This document shows positions 1 through 7,472 of a DNA stretch of 64,000 nt, in pieces. Source of the DNA: Streptomyces canus (GTDB taxonomy: Bacteria > Actinomycetota > Actinomycetes > Streptomycetales > Streptomycetaceae); contig NZ_JAUSYQ010000002.1 of assembly GCF_030816965.1 (NCBI RefSeq), positions 5,677,501 to 5,741,500 on the forward strand, read 5' to 3'. Below the pieces are notes generated by a model, which was not told where the DNA came from, did not search any database, and saw nothing but the letters and a program-made list of their open reading frames with translations. The translations under genes were made by a program, and so were the position numbers. Position 1 is the stretch's first letter. Each line of letters begins with the position of its first letter.

Positions 1-2
1 CC

Positions 3-278
3 GCCCTCGCCGAGGCAGAAGCAGCCGGACACGACCCGGAACGGCTCCTCCAGCAGGTCGCCGACCAGCGTGCCCTGAACGACGCCCGCCGCCCCGCACG
101 AGTCCTGGCCTGGCGCATCCAACGCCTCAGCGAAAGGCCGGCACCCAGCGCACAAGCCCGTGCAGCACAAGCCCACAGCCCAGCCTGGGGCGACAGCGCA
201 GCACGGCGCCCCGACGCTCCAGAGCACACGGCAGCAGCCGCCCCGGCCCCGCAGCCGTCGCAGGCTCGGCGGCGCTGA
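3..278 (+). CDS. Relaxase (MobF/TraA-like), C-terminal fragment
   Basis: The frame is open from the left edge to a TGA at 276-278, so only the last 91 residues are visible. The text (AGHDPERLLQQVADQRAL, then RVLAWRIQRLSER, then an Ala/Pro/Gln-rich tail) resembles the end of the long relaxases carried by Streptomyces conjugative plasmids and integrative elements. Those proteins nick the transfer origin and unwind DNA for conjugation. None of the catalytic parts is in the window, so the call rests on the tail alone. It fits the att-site evidence further right that this DNA is mobile. Alternative: the end of some other large helical DNA-processing protein. Confidence 0.5.
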   Translation, partial: ALAEAEAAGHDPERLLQQVADQRALNDARRPARVLAWRIQRLSERPAPSAQARAAQAHSPAWGDSAARRPDAPEHTAAAAPAPQPSQARRR

Positions 279-339
279 TCACGATCTCAGCTGCGGGCGG
301 TGACGCGCTGTCAGACGCCAGAACGAGGCACCGCAGCAC

Positions 340-373
340 GAAGCCGGGCTCCCCAACTGGGACGCCCGGCTTC
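340..373. terminator. Inverted repeat, possible bidirectional terminator
   Basis: GAAGCCGGGC at 340-349 and GCCCGGCTTC at 364-373 are perfect 10-bp arms around a 14-nt loop. It lies between the relaxase tail (+) and the end of the lipoprotein gene (-), where convergent transcripts would stop. There is no T-tract, as is common in this GC range. Confidence 0.5.
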
Positions 374-532
374 ACCGCGTGGGAGGTCCTGGAACTGCTG
401 GAGCGTCCAGGAGCCGGTCGAATGTGCTCTCCGACAGTACCCGGCACAGCACCGGTGCACTGGAACTAAGGGAATCGGCGAGCACGGCGACAAAGTCATG
501 CGCGCCGGCGCCGAACGACGCCGACAGGGTGG

Positions 533-1225
533 TCACAAGGCTGCCTCGGCCTTGTCGAGCGCCTTCTCCAGGTTGGCGTCCACAAGTCCCGGCGCGCCCG
601 AGACGAGCACAAGGACGTTGCCGATCCGGATCGCCGTCTGCTTGACGACGCTGCGCTGCCCACCGATCGAGTAGGTGAGCAGCTGGCTCCACTGCTCGTC
701 GCCCAGGTCAGGGGCGGGCGTCACCTGCGTGCCCACGGTGACGATGGTGTGGCCCGACATCACCTGGTACGTGGGGCAGGAGACCATCGCATCGAAAATC
801 TCCCCTATGCCCTTGGACAGCTTCGCCGCGGTGGCGCTGTACAACTCCTCCGCCAGCTCGGAGTTGCCGCCCCCAGCGTAGGTGAAGGACGCCTTCGCCT
901 TGCGGGGGAAGGCGAGGCTTGTGCTGGTCGAGGCGTCGCCGCCGAGCTTCTCCAGCGCCGGGCAGTTCACGGTCACGTCGTCGTGGGCCGCCGCGCGCTG
1001 CGGCATGCGGGTGTAGTCCCCGCCGAGGTCGCTCTCGTCCAAGAGCAGCTTCGCCAGTGCAGTCGAAGACAACGGAGCGGGCGCCACACTCTCGCCGTCC
1101 GGGTGCACCGGGACGGTTGGGGAGGACATCGTGCGGGAGGAGGCGTCGCTGCCGTGGAAACAGCCCGCCAGGACCAAGATAGCGAGGACGCTGAGGCCGC
1201 GGACGGTCGTGGCGTGAAGGCGCAT
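533..1225 (-). CDS. Secreted lipoprotein with PknH-like sensor-type domain
   Basis: A 230-residue lipoprotein. The N-terminus MRLHATTVRGL is followed by a hydrophobic stretch and the lipobox LVLAGC, so the mature protein would be acylated on that cysteine and anchored outside the membrane. The ATG at 1225 is chosen because it starts the signal peptide directly and an AAAGGGG box sits upstream; the frame extends further but adds a basic stretch unlike a leader. The mature part has the length and pattern (LLLDESDLGGDYTRMP, two scattered cysteines, VGTQVTPAPDLGDEQW) of actinobacterial extracellular PknH-like sensor domains. Ligand unknown. Confidence 0.65.
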   Translation of the reverse strand: MRLHATTVRGLSVLAILVLAGCFHGSDASSRTMSSPTVPVHPDGESVAPAPLSSTALAKLLLDESDLGGDYTRMPQRAAAHDDVTVNCPALEKLGGDASTSTSLAFPRKAKASFTYAGGGNSELAEELYSATAAKLSKGIGEIFDAMVSCPTYQVMSGHTIVTVGTQVTPAPDLGDEQWSQLLTYSIGGQRSVVKQTAIRIGNVLVLVSGAPGLVDANLEKALDKAEAAL

Positions 1226-1325
1226 AGGAAACCCCTTTGTGGCCTGTTGTGGCCTGCGAAACGGACGGTCTGACCTGCCGGCCCTCCGGGCGCCGGCAGT
1301 ACGAAGGCGCAGGGGTTTCGGGAGG

Positions 1326-1796
1326 TCAATGGCCGAGGTGGCGCAGGCCCTCTTCGAGAGTGGGGTGGAACCGGTCGACGGGACCGGAGTTGCGGTTGAA
1401 CCAGACCGCATCCAGGCCGGGCTCCTTCGTCTCGTGGCCGGCCCGGCAGCGCAGCCATATGGAGTCGTCGCGCATGCAGAAGACGATCCAGTCCCGGTAC
1501 ATGCCGCACTCGGGGCACGTACGGACCTCGCCGTCGACGACGAGCGGTGGCTGCCAGCGCATCATCACCCCGGCCACGTCCTGGCGCGACGGCACCCGCA
1601 GCTCCTGCGGCAGGAAGTCGGGCACAACCGCTTCCCCTGCGGTGGGGGCTTGGGGGGTCGGCTCGGGGAAGTTGGGCCACGGCTGCGTGGCCTGCAGCCG
1701 CAAGAGCAGCGCGTGGCCCGCATGCTGGGCTTCACGGAACGCGCGGTCCTCGCGAGCGCGTCGGAACAAGAACAAGGCTCTCTCCTTCTCTGTCAT
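1326..1796 (-). CDS. Small zinc-ribbon-like hypothetical protein
   Basis: A 156-residue protein of unknown function. The C-terminal half holds CPECG, then a cysteine in VFCMRD and CRAGH about 20 residues later, which could bind one zinc ion. The N-terminal 50 residues are Arg/Ala-rich and probably helical, followed by a Pro-rich linker. It is the downstream neighbour of the DUF317 gene on the same strand with a gap of about 95 bp. No clear ribosome site precedes the ATG at 1796. Confidence 0.5.
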   Translation of the reverse strand: MTEKERALFLFRRAREDRAFREAQHAGHALLLRLQATQPWPNFPEPTPQAPTAGEAVVPDFLPQELRVPSRQDVAGVMMRWQPPLVVDGEVRTCPECGMYRDWIVFCMRDDSIWLRCRAGHETKEPGLDAVWFNRNSGPVDRFHPTLEEGLRHLGH

Positions 1797-1891
1797 CTGG
1801 CGGGCGCGGGGGCACGCCTCGTCTGACCTGCTACCACGCGGGAGATCGGCGAGGAGCCGCTTACGACAGCGGCTCCTCTGGTCGGGCGCCG

Positions 1892-2698
1892 TTAGCTGCG
1901 ACGGACCACGGTGAGTCGCCCTTCGGCGCTCGCAGGGACGGTTCGGCGGAGCACCGGAGCCGGTGAGGCGAGCGAGGCGACGAACGCCGCCACCAGCTCA
2001 TGGGGGGCGCTGGTGCTGAAGCTGGCACACCACAAATAGGGGGCGCTGACGATGGGTTCCGCCCATGCCTGCCAGCCCACCAGGTCGGGGCGCGGGTCGG
2101 CGTCCTGGATGAGTGGCGGCAGCATCTCCAAGGAGACGTTGCAGGAGAAGCCGGGATCCGTGGCGGTGGTGCGGGGGCGGTCCACATCGCGGATCCAGCC
2201 CCGGGCACTCAGGGCGTTGAGGACCGTCTCCGACCCCTCGGAGCCGAGGTCGGGTGCCTCGCGGGCGTCGATCGCCACGAGGAGATCGGTGATCGCCTCG
2301 AACGGGACGCCGGCCGTGAAGTACGCGTTCCACGCCGGCACCACGGAGGTGGCATCCGGGCGGGCGCTCAACTGCCAGGCAACCGGGAGACCGCCCAGTT
2401 CGAACGGGTAGGCCGCGAGGATCCATTCGGCGCCGCGCAGCTCGTCTGGGCTGACGTACAGCAGGGTGTGACGGGAGGTAGGCCACATGCGCCAGCCGAG
2501 GCCAGCCAGGGTGTCGCCGATCCGTTCGGCGAGGGCCCCGTCGTCACCCGCCAGATGGCGCGGGGTGACCCAGTACACCGGGTCCGGCGAGTCGGGATCG
2601 GAGGGTTCGCTGGGGTGGTGCGGGTGCAGGGGCGCCTCCGTGGGATCAGGGGAAGGTTTCGTCTGGGGGTTGTACGTTGGCATGGTTTGCAGCAGCAC
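1892..2698 (-). CDS. DUF317 domain protein
   Basis: A 268-residue protein with a Pro-rich N-terminus (about 40 residues) followed by two copies of a domain of about 100 residues: VYWVTPRHLAGDDG...GLGWRMWPTSRHTLLYVSPD, and later AWAEPIVSAPYLWCASFSTSAPHELVAAFV. This is the arrangement of DUF317, a family abundant in Streptomyces near regulators and mobile-element genes; its molecular role is not established. The GTG at 2698 has AAGGG six bases upstream and is preferred over the internal ATG at 2683, which lacks one. Confidence 0.75.
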   Translation of the reverse strand: MLLQTMPTYNPQTKPSPDPTEAPLHPHHPSEPSDPDSPDPVYWVTPRHLAGDDGALAERIGDTLAGLGWRMWPTSRHTLLYVSPDELRGAEWILAAYPFELGGLPVAWQLSARPDATSVVPAWNAYFTAGVPFEAITDLLVAIDAREAPDLGSEGSETVLNALSARGWIRDVDRPRTTATDPGFSCNVSLEMLPPLIQDADPRPDLVGWQAWAEPIVSAPYLWCASFSTSAPHELVAAFVASLASPAPVLRRTVPASAEGRLTVVRRS

Positions 2699-2934
2699 AC
2701 CAGCCCTTGCGAGATCCTTCCTGTCTGCCCCCGGCGAACTTGATTTCCCATGGCCATTCGATCGCCGCGTCTGACAGTGAACCCAGCAGTTTCGGCCTTT
2801 GTGACAGCGAATCTACTTGTGAGGGGTGAGCACGCTGGGATCACGCCCCGTGCGTCTGACGTACGGGGGAACACGCACCGAGCGCCGCCCTCAAGCGCGC
2901 GGCCTTGGGGCAGCCATTCGCAACAATCGCCGCT

Positions 2935-3405
2935 ATGACATCGATGACGCAGACCTTCCGCCAGGCCCTGCAGACTGCGCTGGCCAGCCGGAAGACGGTG
3001 AGCATCCGCAGCACCCTGATCGAGACGCTGGAACGGGATCCCTCCAAGGCAGAGATCTCGGCAGCCAACAAGGCGGCCCGAAGGATCGCCGAGGACGGGG
3101 ACGCGGTCCTCATCTCCCTGCTTCCCGACCAAGCCGGCGACGACGCGTACGTGCCTGCGGCCCGTGGCGCCAGGGGGCGTGCGTCGAACTACCTGACCCT
3201 GGACGAGAAGATCATCAAGGACTTGCCCTGCCGCGTCGAGTTCGCCACGGAGAAGTGGGACGCGCTCATCGACGAAGGCATGCGGTCCACCCAACAGAAG
3301 ATCGAAAGCGACCCAGTTCTGTCGGCGTTCCTGCCCGACTGGAAAGCCGAACCGCGTGCCGAGAAGCGGTCCCGCCTCATGGCGGAGGCGGCAGAAACCA
3401 GCTGA
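2935..3405 (+). CDS. Hypothetical protein, helical
   Basis: I do not recognise this 156-residue protein. It is soluble and highly charged, starting MTSMTQTFRQALQTALASRKT with no signal or membrane segment. The ATG at 2935 has no good ribosome site; the next ATG at 2944 or a TTG at 2905 are alternatives. GC skew and codon use are typical for the host. It stands alone between the divergent DUF317 gene and the convergent regulator gene. Confidence 0.5.
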   Translation: MTSMTQTFRQALQTALASRKTVSIRSTLIETLERDPSKAEISAANKAARRIAEDGDAVLISLLPDQAGDDAYVPAARGARGRASNYLTLDEKIIKDLPCRVEFATEKWDALIDEGMRSTQQKIESDPVLSAFLPDWKAEPRAEKRSRLMAEAAETS

Positions 3406-3659
3406 CCTGCTGTTCAGCGCGCCTTTTCCGACATCGGCCTGCATCGCCGCATCGGTTCAATGGCGTCCGCCTGGATCCGGGCACCGGGCCGTCCACGACC
3501 CGGGGAATGTCCTCCTGGACGGTCGCCCTCGCGGTCGCGCTGGGCGGGACTGCCTCGCCGATGTGGGCATGCTGCGGGCGGAGCCAGCCGTGTTCGGGCC
3601 GGTGGCCTCCGGCCCGACGGACTCCCGCCTGATCGGCCAGCCGGCCGCCCACCAGATAG

Positions 3660-4760
3660 CTAATCCCACGATGCCAGAGCATCGTTTACCGAAGGAGCGT
3701 TCTTCGCCAAGGTCGTCCGCCAGTCAAGGTGACCGCGGTGTTGAAGGTGACCGACGATAACGATGCGCGCCACGTCAAGCTCAACGGCCAACTGATTGAC
3801 CCAACGCGCACCGATACGATCTGGGACGTCAGGAATGCCGTGCGGGAAAACCCACTCCGCGGCCTCCGTGTCTGCGTCCTTCTCCCATTTCGTTTCATTG
3901 CCTTGATCCTCATCGAGCCCCTCGACGATGAGGTGTTCAGCGTCGACGTGATCAAGCAAGATATGCGCAATCTCATGCAGAAGAGTAAATAGGATCTTGT
4001 CGAGTCTCTTGCCGCGACCAGACAAGCCAATGACTGGATATCCGTCGACCAGCATCGAGCACCCGTCAATCTTGGCACCCGGAAGCGATTCGACATATAC
4101 CAGACGCACACCAGCCGCACTAAAAAGGTCAGGTAGGTCCTCGAAGTCAGCGGCCGACTTGAGTGTGCGCGAAAGAGTTCCTGCAAGCTCCCTCAGACGT
4201 TTCGCGCAGTATCTCTCCTGAGGCGGAAGCTTGCGCGCTTCCCTTCTGATGCATGCGACCCATGCTCGCTGCAGCGAGCTGATATCTTCGCTACGGTTGG
4301 CTCGTCTAGCAGCCGCTGCGAATCCGGGCTCGTCATCAAGGGAATCCAGCTCGAAAAGTTCCTTCACCTCGGCCTCGAGGGCATCCAAGGTGGCGCCGGT
4401 GAGAAAGCCGCGCCTCTTCAATAGCTGGATTGGGCCCTTGTCGTTTAGGCGGGCACGCCGACGCACCTCATCCAGCTTTACCTGGGCGTTCTCATTCTTG
4501 AACTGCTCGGCGAGCAGATACTGGTCCTGAAGGTTGAGCCAGTACTCCGCTGTATGACCAAGGGCTGCGCCGATCTGCGCCGCCGACTCCCTGGTGATCT
4601 CCTTTTTGCCGGTGATGATCTCGGAGACAAACTGAGTCGGGCGATCCAGAACCGCAGCGAAATCAGCCTGAGACCAGTCCCTGGCCTCGAGCTCCCTCCC
4701 GAGGAGTTCACCAACCGGCACCTGGGCGATCGGCAGCGGGTCGTGTGGAGGGGTGCTCAT
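3660..4760 (-). CDS. XRE regulator fused to ImmA/IrrE-type metalloprotease (HigA-like)
   Basis: 366 residues. Residues about 24-75 form a helix-turn-helix of the HigA/VapI kind (WSQADFAAVLDRP, TGKKEITRESAAQIGAALG). The C-terminal half is an ImmA/IrrE-type zinc protease: HEIAH at 262-266 with a following acidic DTEAAEWVF segment that can give the third ligand. Family knowledge: such fusions repress their own operon and can be derepressed by proteolysis or ligand. It overlaps the upstream small gene by 4 bp (4757-4760), so the two are co-translated. Palindromes at 5081 and 5172 are the likely operators. The AT-richer stretch from 3700 to 4100 differs from its neighbours and suggests transfer. 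Confidence 0.8.
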   Translation of the reverse strand: MSTPPHDPLPIAQVPVGELLGRELEARDWSQADFAAVLDRPTQFVSEIITGKKEITRESAAQIGAALGHTAEYWLNLQDQYLLAEQFKNENAQVKLDEVRRRARLNDKGPIQLLKRRGFLTGATLDALEAEVKELFELDSLDDEPGFAAAARRANRSEDISSLQRAWVACIRREARKLPPQERYCAKRLRELAGTLSRTLKSAADFEDLPDLFSAAGVRLVYVESLPGAKIDGCSMLVDGYPVIGLSGRGKRLDKILFTLLHEIAHILLDHVDAEHLIVEGLDEDQGNETKWEKDADTEAAEWVFPHGIPDVPDRIGARWVNQLAVELDVARIVIVGHLQHRGHLDWRTTLAKNAPSVNDALASWD

Positions 4761-5086
4761 CGCGAGGCTTCCATCTCTGGAGTCAATAGCTCGAAGATCA
4801 CGGCACTGTGGCTCTCTGTGCTCTTGAACGTCAAGTTGATAACGCGGCCTGAACTCAACTTCGCCCGCGCCTTGTTCAGGTCGTGGGTGTCACCGGGATG
4901 GATGCGCAACATGCGCGAGTTCCGCAGGTCGGCGTCGAGCCGAGCTGCACGCGCGCACTGAACGAGGACGCGGAAGTCCGAGACCTCCCGGGCGCTCCAG
5001 CCTTGCGGCCGGAATCCGGGGTCCGTAGCGAGGCGATACAACTCCTCATCCATGTACTCCCGGTCCACGTGCCTGTTCTCCATCAC
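4757..5086 (-). CDS. Small partner of the HigA/ImmA-like protein, possible toxin
   Basis: A 109-residue protein encoded directly upstream of and overlapping the XRE-protease gene. Such a gene pair often encodes a toxin followed by its antitoxin. The segment RNSRMLRIHPGDTHDLNKA has the R-L-x-I-H-P pattern seen in some HigB/RelE-type proteins, but the rest (VINLTFKSTESHSAVIFELL) is not a clear match, so toxin is an inference. Start is GTG at 5086 or ATG at 5083; both lie inside a palindrome, so a bound repressor would also cover the translation start. Confidence 0.5.
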   Translation of the reverse strand: MMENRHVDREYMDEELYRLATDPGFRPQGWSAREVSDFRVLVQCARAARLDADLRNSRMLRIHPGDTHDLNKARAKLSSGRVINLTFKSTESHSAVIFELLTPEMEASR

Positions 5087-5099
5087 CCATCGGCTGATG
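5081..5099. promoter_or_regulatory. Operator candidate 1, over the start of the small partner gene
   Basis: CATCACCC-atc-GGCTGATG: 8-bp arms with one mismatch and a 3-nt spacer. The same motif recurs perfectly at 5172. It overlaps the start codon of the minus-strand gene. Confidence 0.5.
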
Positions 5100-5171
5100 A
5101 CGCTTCTACCTACTTCGCGCGGAGTCTACAGGCATCACCGAATTTCAGGGCCTCCTACCTCGCACCCGCCC

Positions 5172-5190
5172 CATCACCCATGGGGTGATG
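5172..5190. promoter_or_regulatory. Operator candidate 2, upstream of the ubiquitin-like operon
   Basis: CATCACCC-atg-GGGTGATG: perfect 8-bp arms with a 3-nt spacer. It overlaps where the -35 region would be for a -10-like TACACT at 5201-5206. It is the same motif as at 5081, so one regulator, most simply the divergent XRE protein, could control both directions. Confidence 0.55.
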
Positions 5191-5200
5191 ATGTTGATGC

Positions 5201-5206
5201 TACACT
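5201..5206 (+). promoter_or_regulatory. Putative -10 box of the ubiquitin-like operon
   Basis: TACACT lies 50 bases before the ATG at 5256, immediately downstream of the palindrome. No canonical -35 is visible at 17 bp spacing; that position is inside the palindrome. Confidence 0.3.
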
Positions 5207-5255
5207 CGCATCCGAGCCCGTCGATCAGCGGAGGGCACCATGGAAGGGGACTGTC

Positions 5256-5534
5256 ATGACTGCACCCAGTGTCGAGCAGGAGCATGACAAGAGGGATAAA
5301 GGGTTCGAAGTGATCATCAACGGCACAATGGTCACCCTCGACCACGACACCGTGACCTATGACGAGCTTGGGCAGCTCGCGTACCCCGGCCACGACCCGC
5401 AGGCGATGTTCACCGTCACCTACAAGAACGCCATCGCACCCCATGGCGGGGACGGCATCCTGGTCGCCGGCGAGTCCGTGAAGGTCAAGAAGAAGGGCAC
5501 GTACTTCCATGTCCGGCTCACGACTCGTTCGTAG
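5256..5534 (+). CDS. Bacterial ubiquitin-like protein (Multi_ubiq type, single domain)
   Basis: 92 residues. After a charged lead of about 16 residues comes one beta-grasp domain with the signature of the bacterial multiubiquitin family: FEVIINGTMVTLDHDTVTYDEL, then AMFTVTYKNA, then GILVAGESVKVKKKGTYFHV. The protein stops at LTTRS with no Gly-Gly end, so either conjugation uses another C-terminus or processing differs from eukaryotic ubiquitin. Start: ATG at 5256 with GAAGGGG six bases upstream. The next gene begins 26 bp before this one ends, so they are co-translated. The neighbours (E1-like, DUF6527) support a protein-modification role, probably in defence. Confidence 0.8.
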   Translation: MTAPSVEQEHDKRDKGFEVIINGTMVTLDHDTVTYDELGQLAYPGHDPQAMFTVTYKNAIAPHGGDGILVAGESVKVKKKGTYFHVRLTTRS

Positions 5535-6780
5535 TAGCGCCGACCTGGCCCGTCTGGTGCAAGACGGGTACGCCGTCCGCGTCGTCAACGGGTTCCTCGT
5601 AATCGACGACATCCCGTTCGCGGACGATGCCGCCCAGGTTCAGTGGGGATCCTTCGTCTGCCCGCTGGATCTGAGCGGCGACACCGCGACGGCTCCGAGT
5701 AGCCACGTTATGTGTTTCGTTGGCGGCGTACCCCGCAACAAGAATGGCGAGCCCATCGACGGGCTCGTAAACGATGGCGTTGAGAAGTGGTCCGCCGGCC
5801 CGGAGCTCACCGCGAGCTGCGGCTTCTCACAGAAACCCGCGGGCGGCTATCCAGATTATTATGAAAAGGTCACCCACTACGCCGCGATGGTCATCGGGCC
5901 AGCCCAGGCCATCGACCCCGAGGCGACCCCGCTGACCTTCAAGCCTGTCGAGACCGACGAAGACGATGGTGTGTTCCGCTACCTCGACACATTCTCCAGC
6001 AGGGCTGGTATCACCGAGGTCAACGCGCGCCTCGCGCTGAAGAAGGTTGTGATCGTCGGTCTCGGGGGCACTGGCGCATACCTGCTCGACCTGCTCGCCA
6101 AGACCCCGATACACGCGCTTCATCTCTACGACGGTGACGTCCTCCGCACGCATAACGCCTTCCGGGCCCCCGGTGCCGCGAGCCTTGCGGACCTACAGGA
6201 GGGCCTGAAGAAGGTCGAGTACTTCACACGGATTTATTCGCAGATGCGTCGTCACATCGAGGCTCACCTGGTGAACGTCACCTCTGAAAACGTCGGCGAA
6301 CTCCTCGACGCCGATTTTGTGTTTCTTGCGATGGACACGGGCCCGGACAAAAAGGTCATCATCGAGGCACTGACCGTCAACGGTATCCCATTCATCGATA
6401 CTGGTGTCGGGGTCAGCAAGGACGCCGAATGCATCGACGGGCAGATTCGCATCACGACGTCTCTTCCGGGTCGCGTGGAGCATATTGAGCGAGATGGGCT
6501 CATCTCGTACTTCGCCGGGGAGGGCGCCGAGTACGACACCAACTTGCAGGTAGCCGAGCTGAACTCCTTCACTGCGAACTTGGCAATCTTCCGGTATAAG
6601 AAGTACCTCGGTTTTTATGCTGACACCGAGAACGAGCTGCACACCGTGTATGCGGTCGAATCGAATGATCTCTACAACCGCTACGGCACCTCTACCAACC
6701 AAGACGAGGGCATCGGACTGGGCGCCGAGCCGGTCCCGGCCAGCGCTGATGCTGGGGACGGGTCGGAGGCCGCCGCGTGA
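5509..6780 (+). CDS. ThiF/E1-like adenylyltransferase with DUF6791-type N-terminal domain
   Basis: 423 residues. The N-terminal part (about 1-150) resembles DUF6791 and may be an E2-like or scaffold domain; it includes cysteines at 51, 69 and 104 and a YPDYYEKVTHYAAMV stretch. From about 178 there is a Rossmann ATP-binding domain: VVIVGLGGTGAYLLDLL (glycine loop 184-190), DGD at 208-210, and N216/R219 in HNAFRAPGA. These are hallmark positions of ThiF/MoeB/E1 enzymes, which adenylate the C-terminus of a ubiquitin-like protein. C308 (DAECIDG) is a candidate thioester cysteine. The last 30 residues are disordered and acidic. It overlaps genes on both sides, so it belongs to a tight three-gene operon. 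Confidence 0.8.
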   Translation: MSGSRLVRSSADLARLVQDGYAVRVVNGFLVIDDIPFADDAAQVQWGSFVCPLDLSGDTATAPSSHVMCFVGGVPRNKNGEPIDGLVNDGVEKWSAGPELTASCGFSQKPAGGYPDYYEKVTHYAAMVIGPAQAIDPEATPLTFKPVETDEDDGVFRYLDTFSSRAGITEVNARLALKKVVIVGLGGTGAYLLDLLAKTPIHALHLYDGDVLRTHNAFRAPGAASLADLQEGLKKVEYFTRIYSQMRRHIEAHLVNVTSENVGELLDADFVFLAMDTGPDKKVIIEALTVNGIPFIDTGVGVSKDAECIDGQIRITTSLPGRVEHIERDGLISYFAGEGAEYDTNLQVAELNSFTANLAIFRYKKYLGFYADTENELHTVYAVESNDLYNRYGTSTNQDEGIGLGAEPVPASADAGDGSEAAA

Positions 6781-7205
6781 AAGCTCGATCCTTGATGCCG
6801 GTGTTCATCGAGCACATCCCGGCCGAACCCGAGCCGGGTAAGCTGTACATCTCGATGCAGTTCGAAACCGCAGTCCATCTGTGCGCGTGCGGATGTGGTT
6901 CGAAGGTCGTCACACCATTCGGACCGCACGACTGGACCCTGACCTTCGATGGCACTGTGTCCCTGAGACCGTCCGTTGGAAACGGACAACAGCAGTGCAG
7001 GTCGCACTACTACGTCCGCAGCGACCGTATCGACTGGTTGCCACGAATCTCGGCGGCGGCCAGTCGAGTCGCTAGCTCCCGCGACCGCGCCGCGCACATC
7101 GAGGCCATCCCTCAACCTCTGGCGGGACAAGCGTCTTGGTGGGGCCGGATTTGGTACCGAATGCAACGCTCCTCCGGCACCAGCCGTAGCAAACTGGATG
7201 AATAA
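6777..7205 (+). CDS. DUF6527 family zinc-binding protein
   Basis: 142 residues. The core KLYISMQFETAVHLCACGCGSKVVTP...WTLTFDGTVSLRPSVGN...CRSHYYV is the DUF6527 pattern; C36, C38, C40, C74 and H77 can bind zinc. DUF6527 genes typically follow Multi_ubiq and ThiF genes; the role is unproven, possibly a partner or processing enzyme of the conjugation system. The basic C-terminal 60 residues (SWWGRIWYRMQRSS) are poorly ordered. The GTG at 6777 overlaps the previous stop; the ATG at 6795 is an alternative. Confidence 0.75.
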   Translation: MKARSLMPVFIEHIPAEPEPGKLYISMQFETAVHLCACGCGSKVVTPFGPHDWTLTFDGTVSLRPSVGNGQQQCRSHYYVRSDRIDWLPRISAAASRVASSRDRAAHIEAIPQPLAGQASWWGRIWYRMQRSSGTSRSKLDE

Positions 7206-7431
7206 ATCGCCCCAGCGAACTGGGATAACGTCTGAAGAATCGATGCCGAGCACATCGCTGCAACGACCAGGAGCTTTCAGCACCAGACGGTCTTGCATAA
7301 CAGCACACCGTCTCTCCGGGCGTGCCCTGGCCGCCCACAACCTCGAAAGCGATACTTCTCCAGGGCATCGCCCGCCATCAGTGCCTCTCCTGGATCGCGC
7401 GGCTGGCGGGTCGCATCGAGCGCAAGCAGAA

Positions 7432-7463
7432 CGGCGCCGACTCACGATGGTGAGTCGGCGCCG
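7432..7463 (-). terminator. Terminator hairpin after tyrS
   Basis: CGGCGCCGACTCAC at 7432-7445 and its exact complement at 7450-7463 form a 14-bp stem with a GATG loop, nine bases beyond the tyrS stop on the minus strand. It would also stop any transcript leaving the ubiquitin-like operon. The 227 bases between 7206 and this hairpin show no gene. Confidence 0.75.
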
Positions 7464-7472
7464 CGCCTGAAC

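Noticed and set aside
3406..3659. Possible small gene between the unknown + gene and the XRE-protease gene
   Set aside because: All frames here are Arg/Pro-rich GC artefacts with no start signal or conserved pattern.
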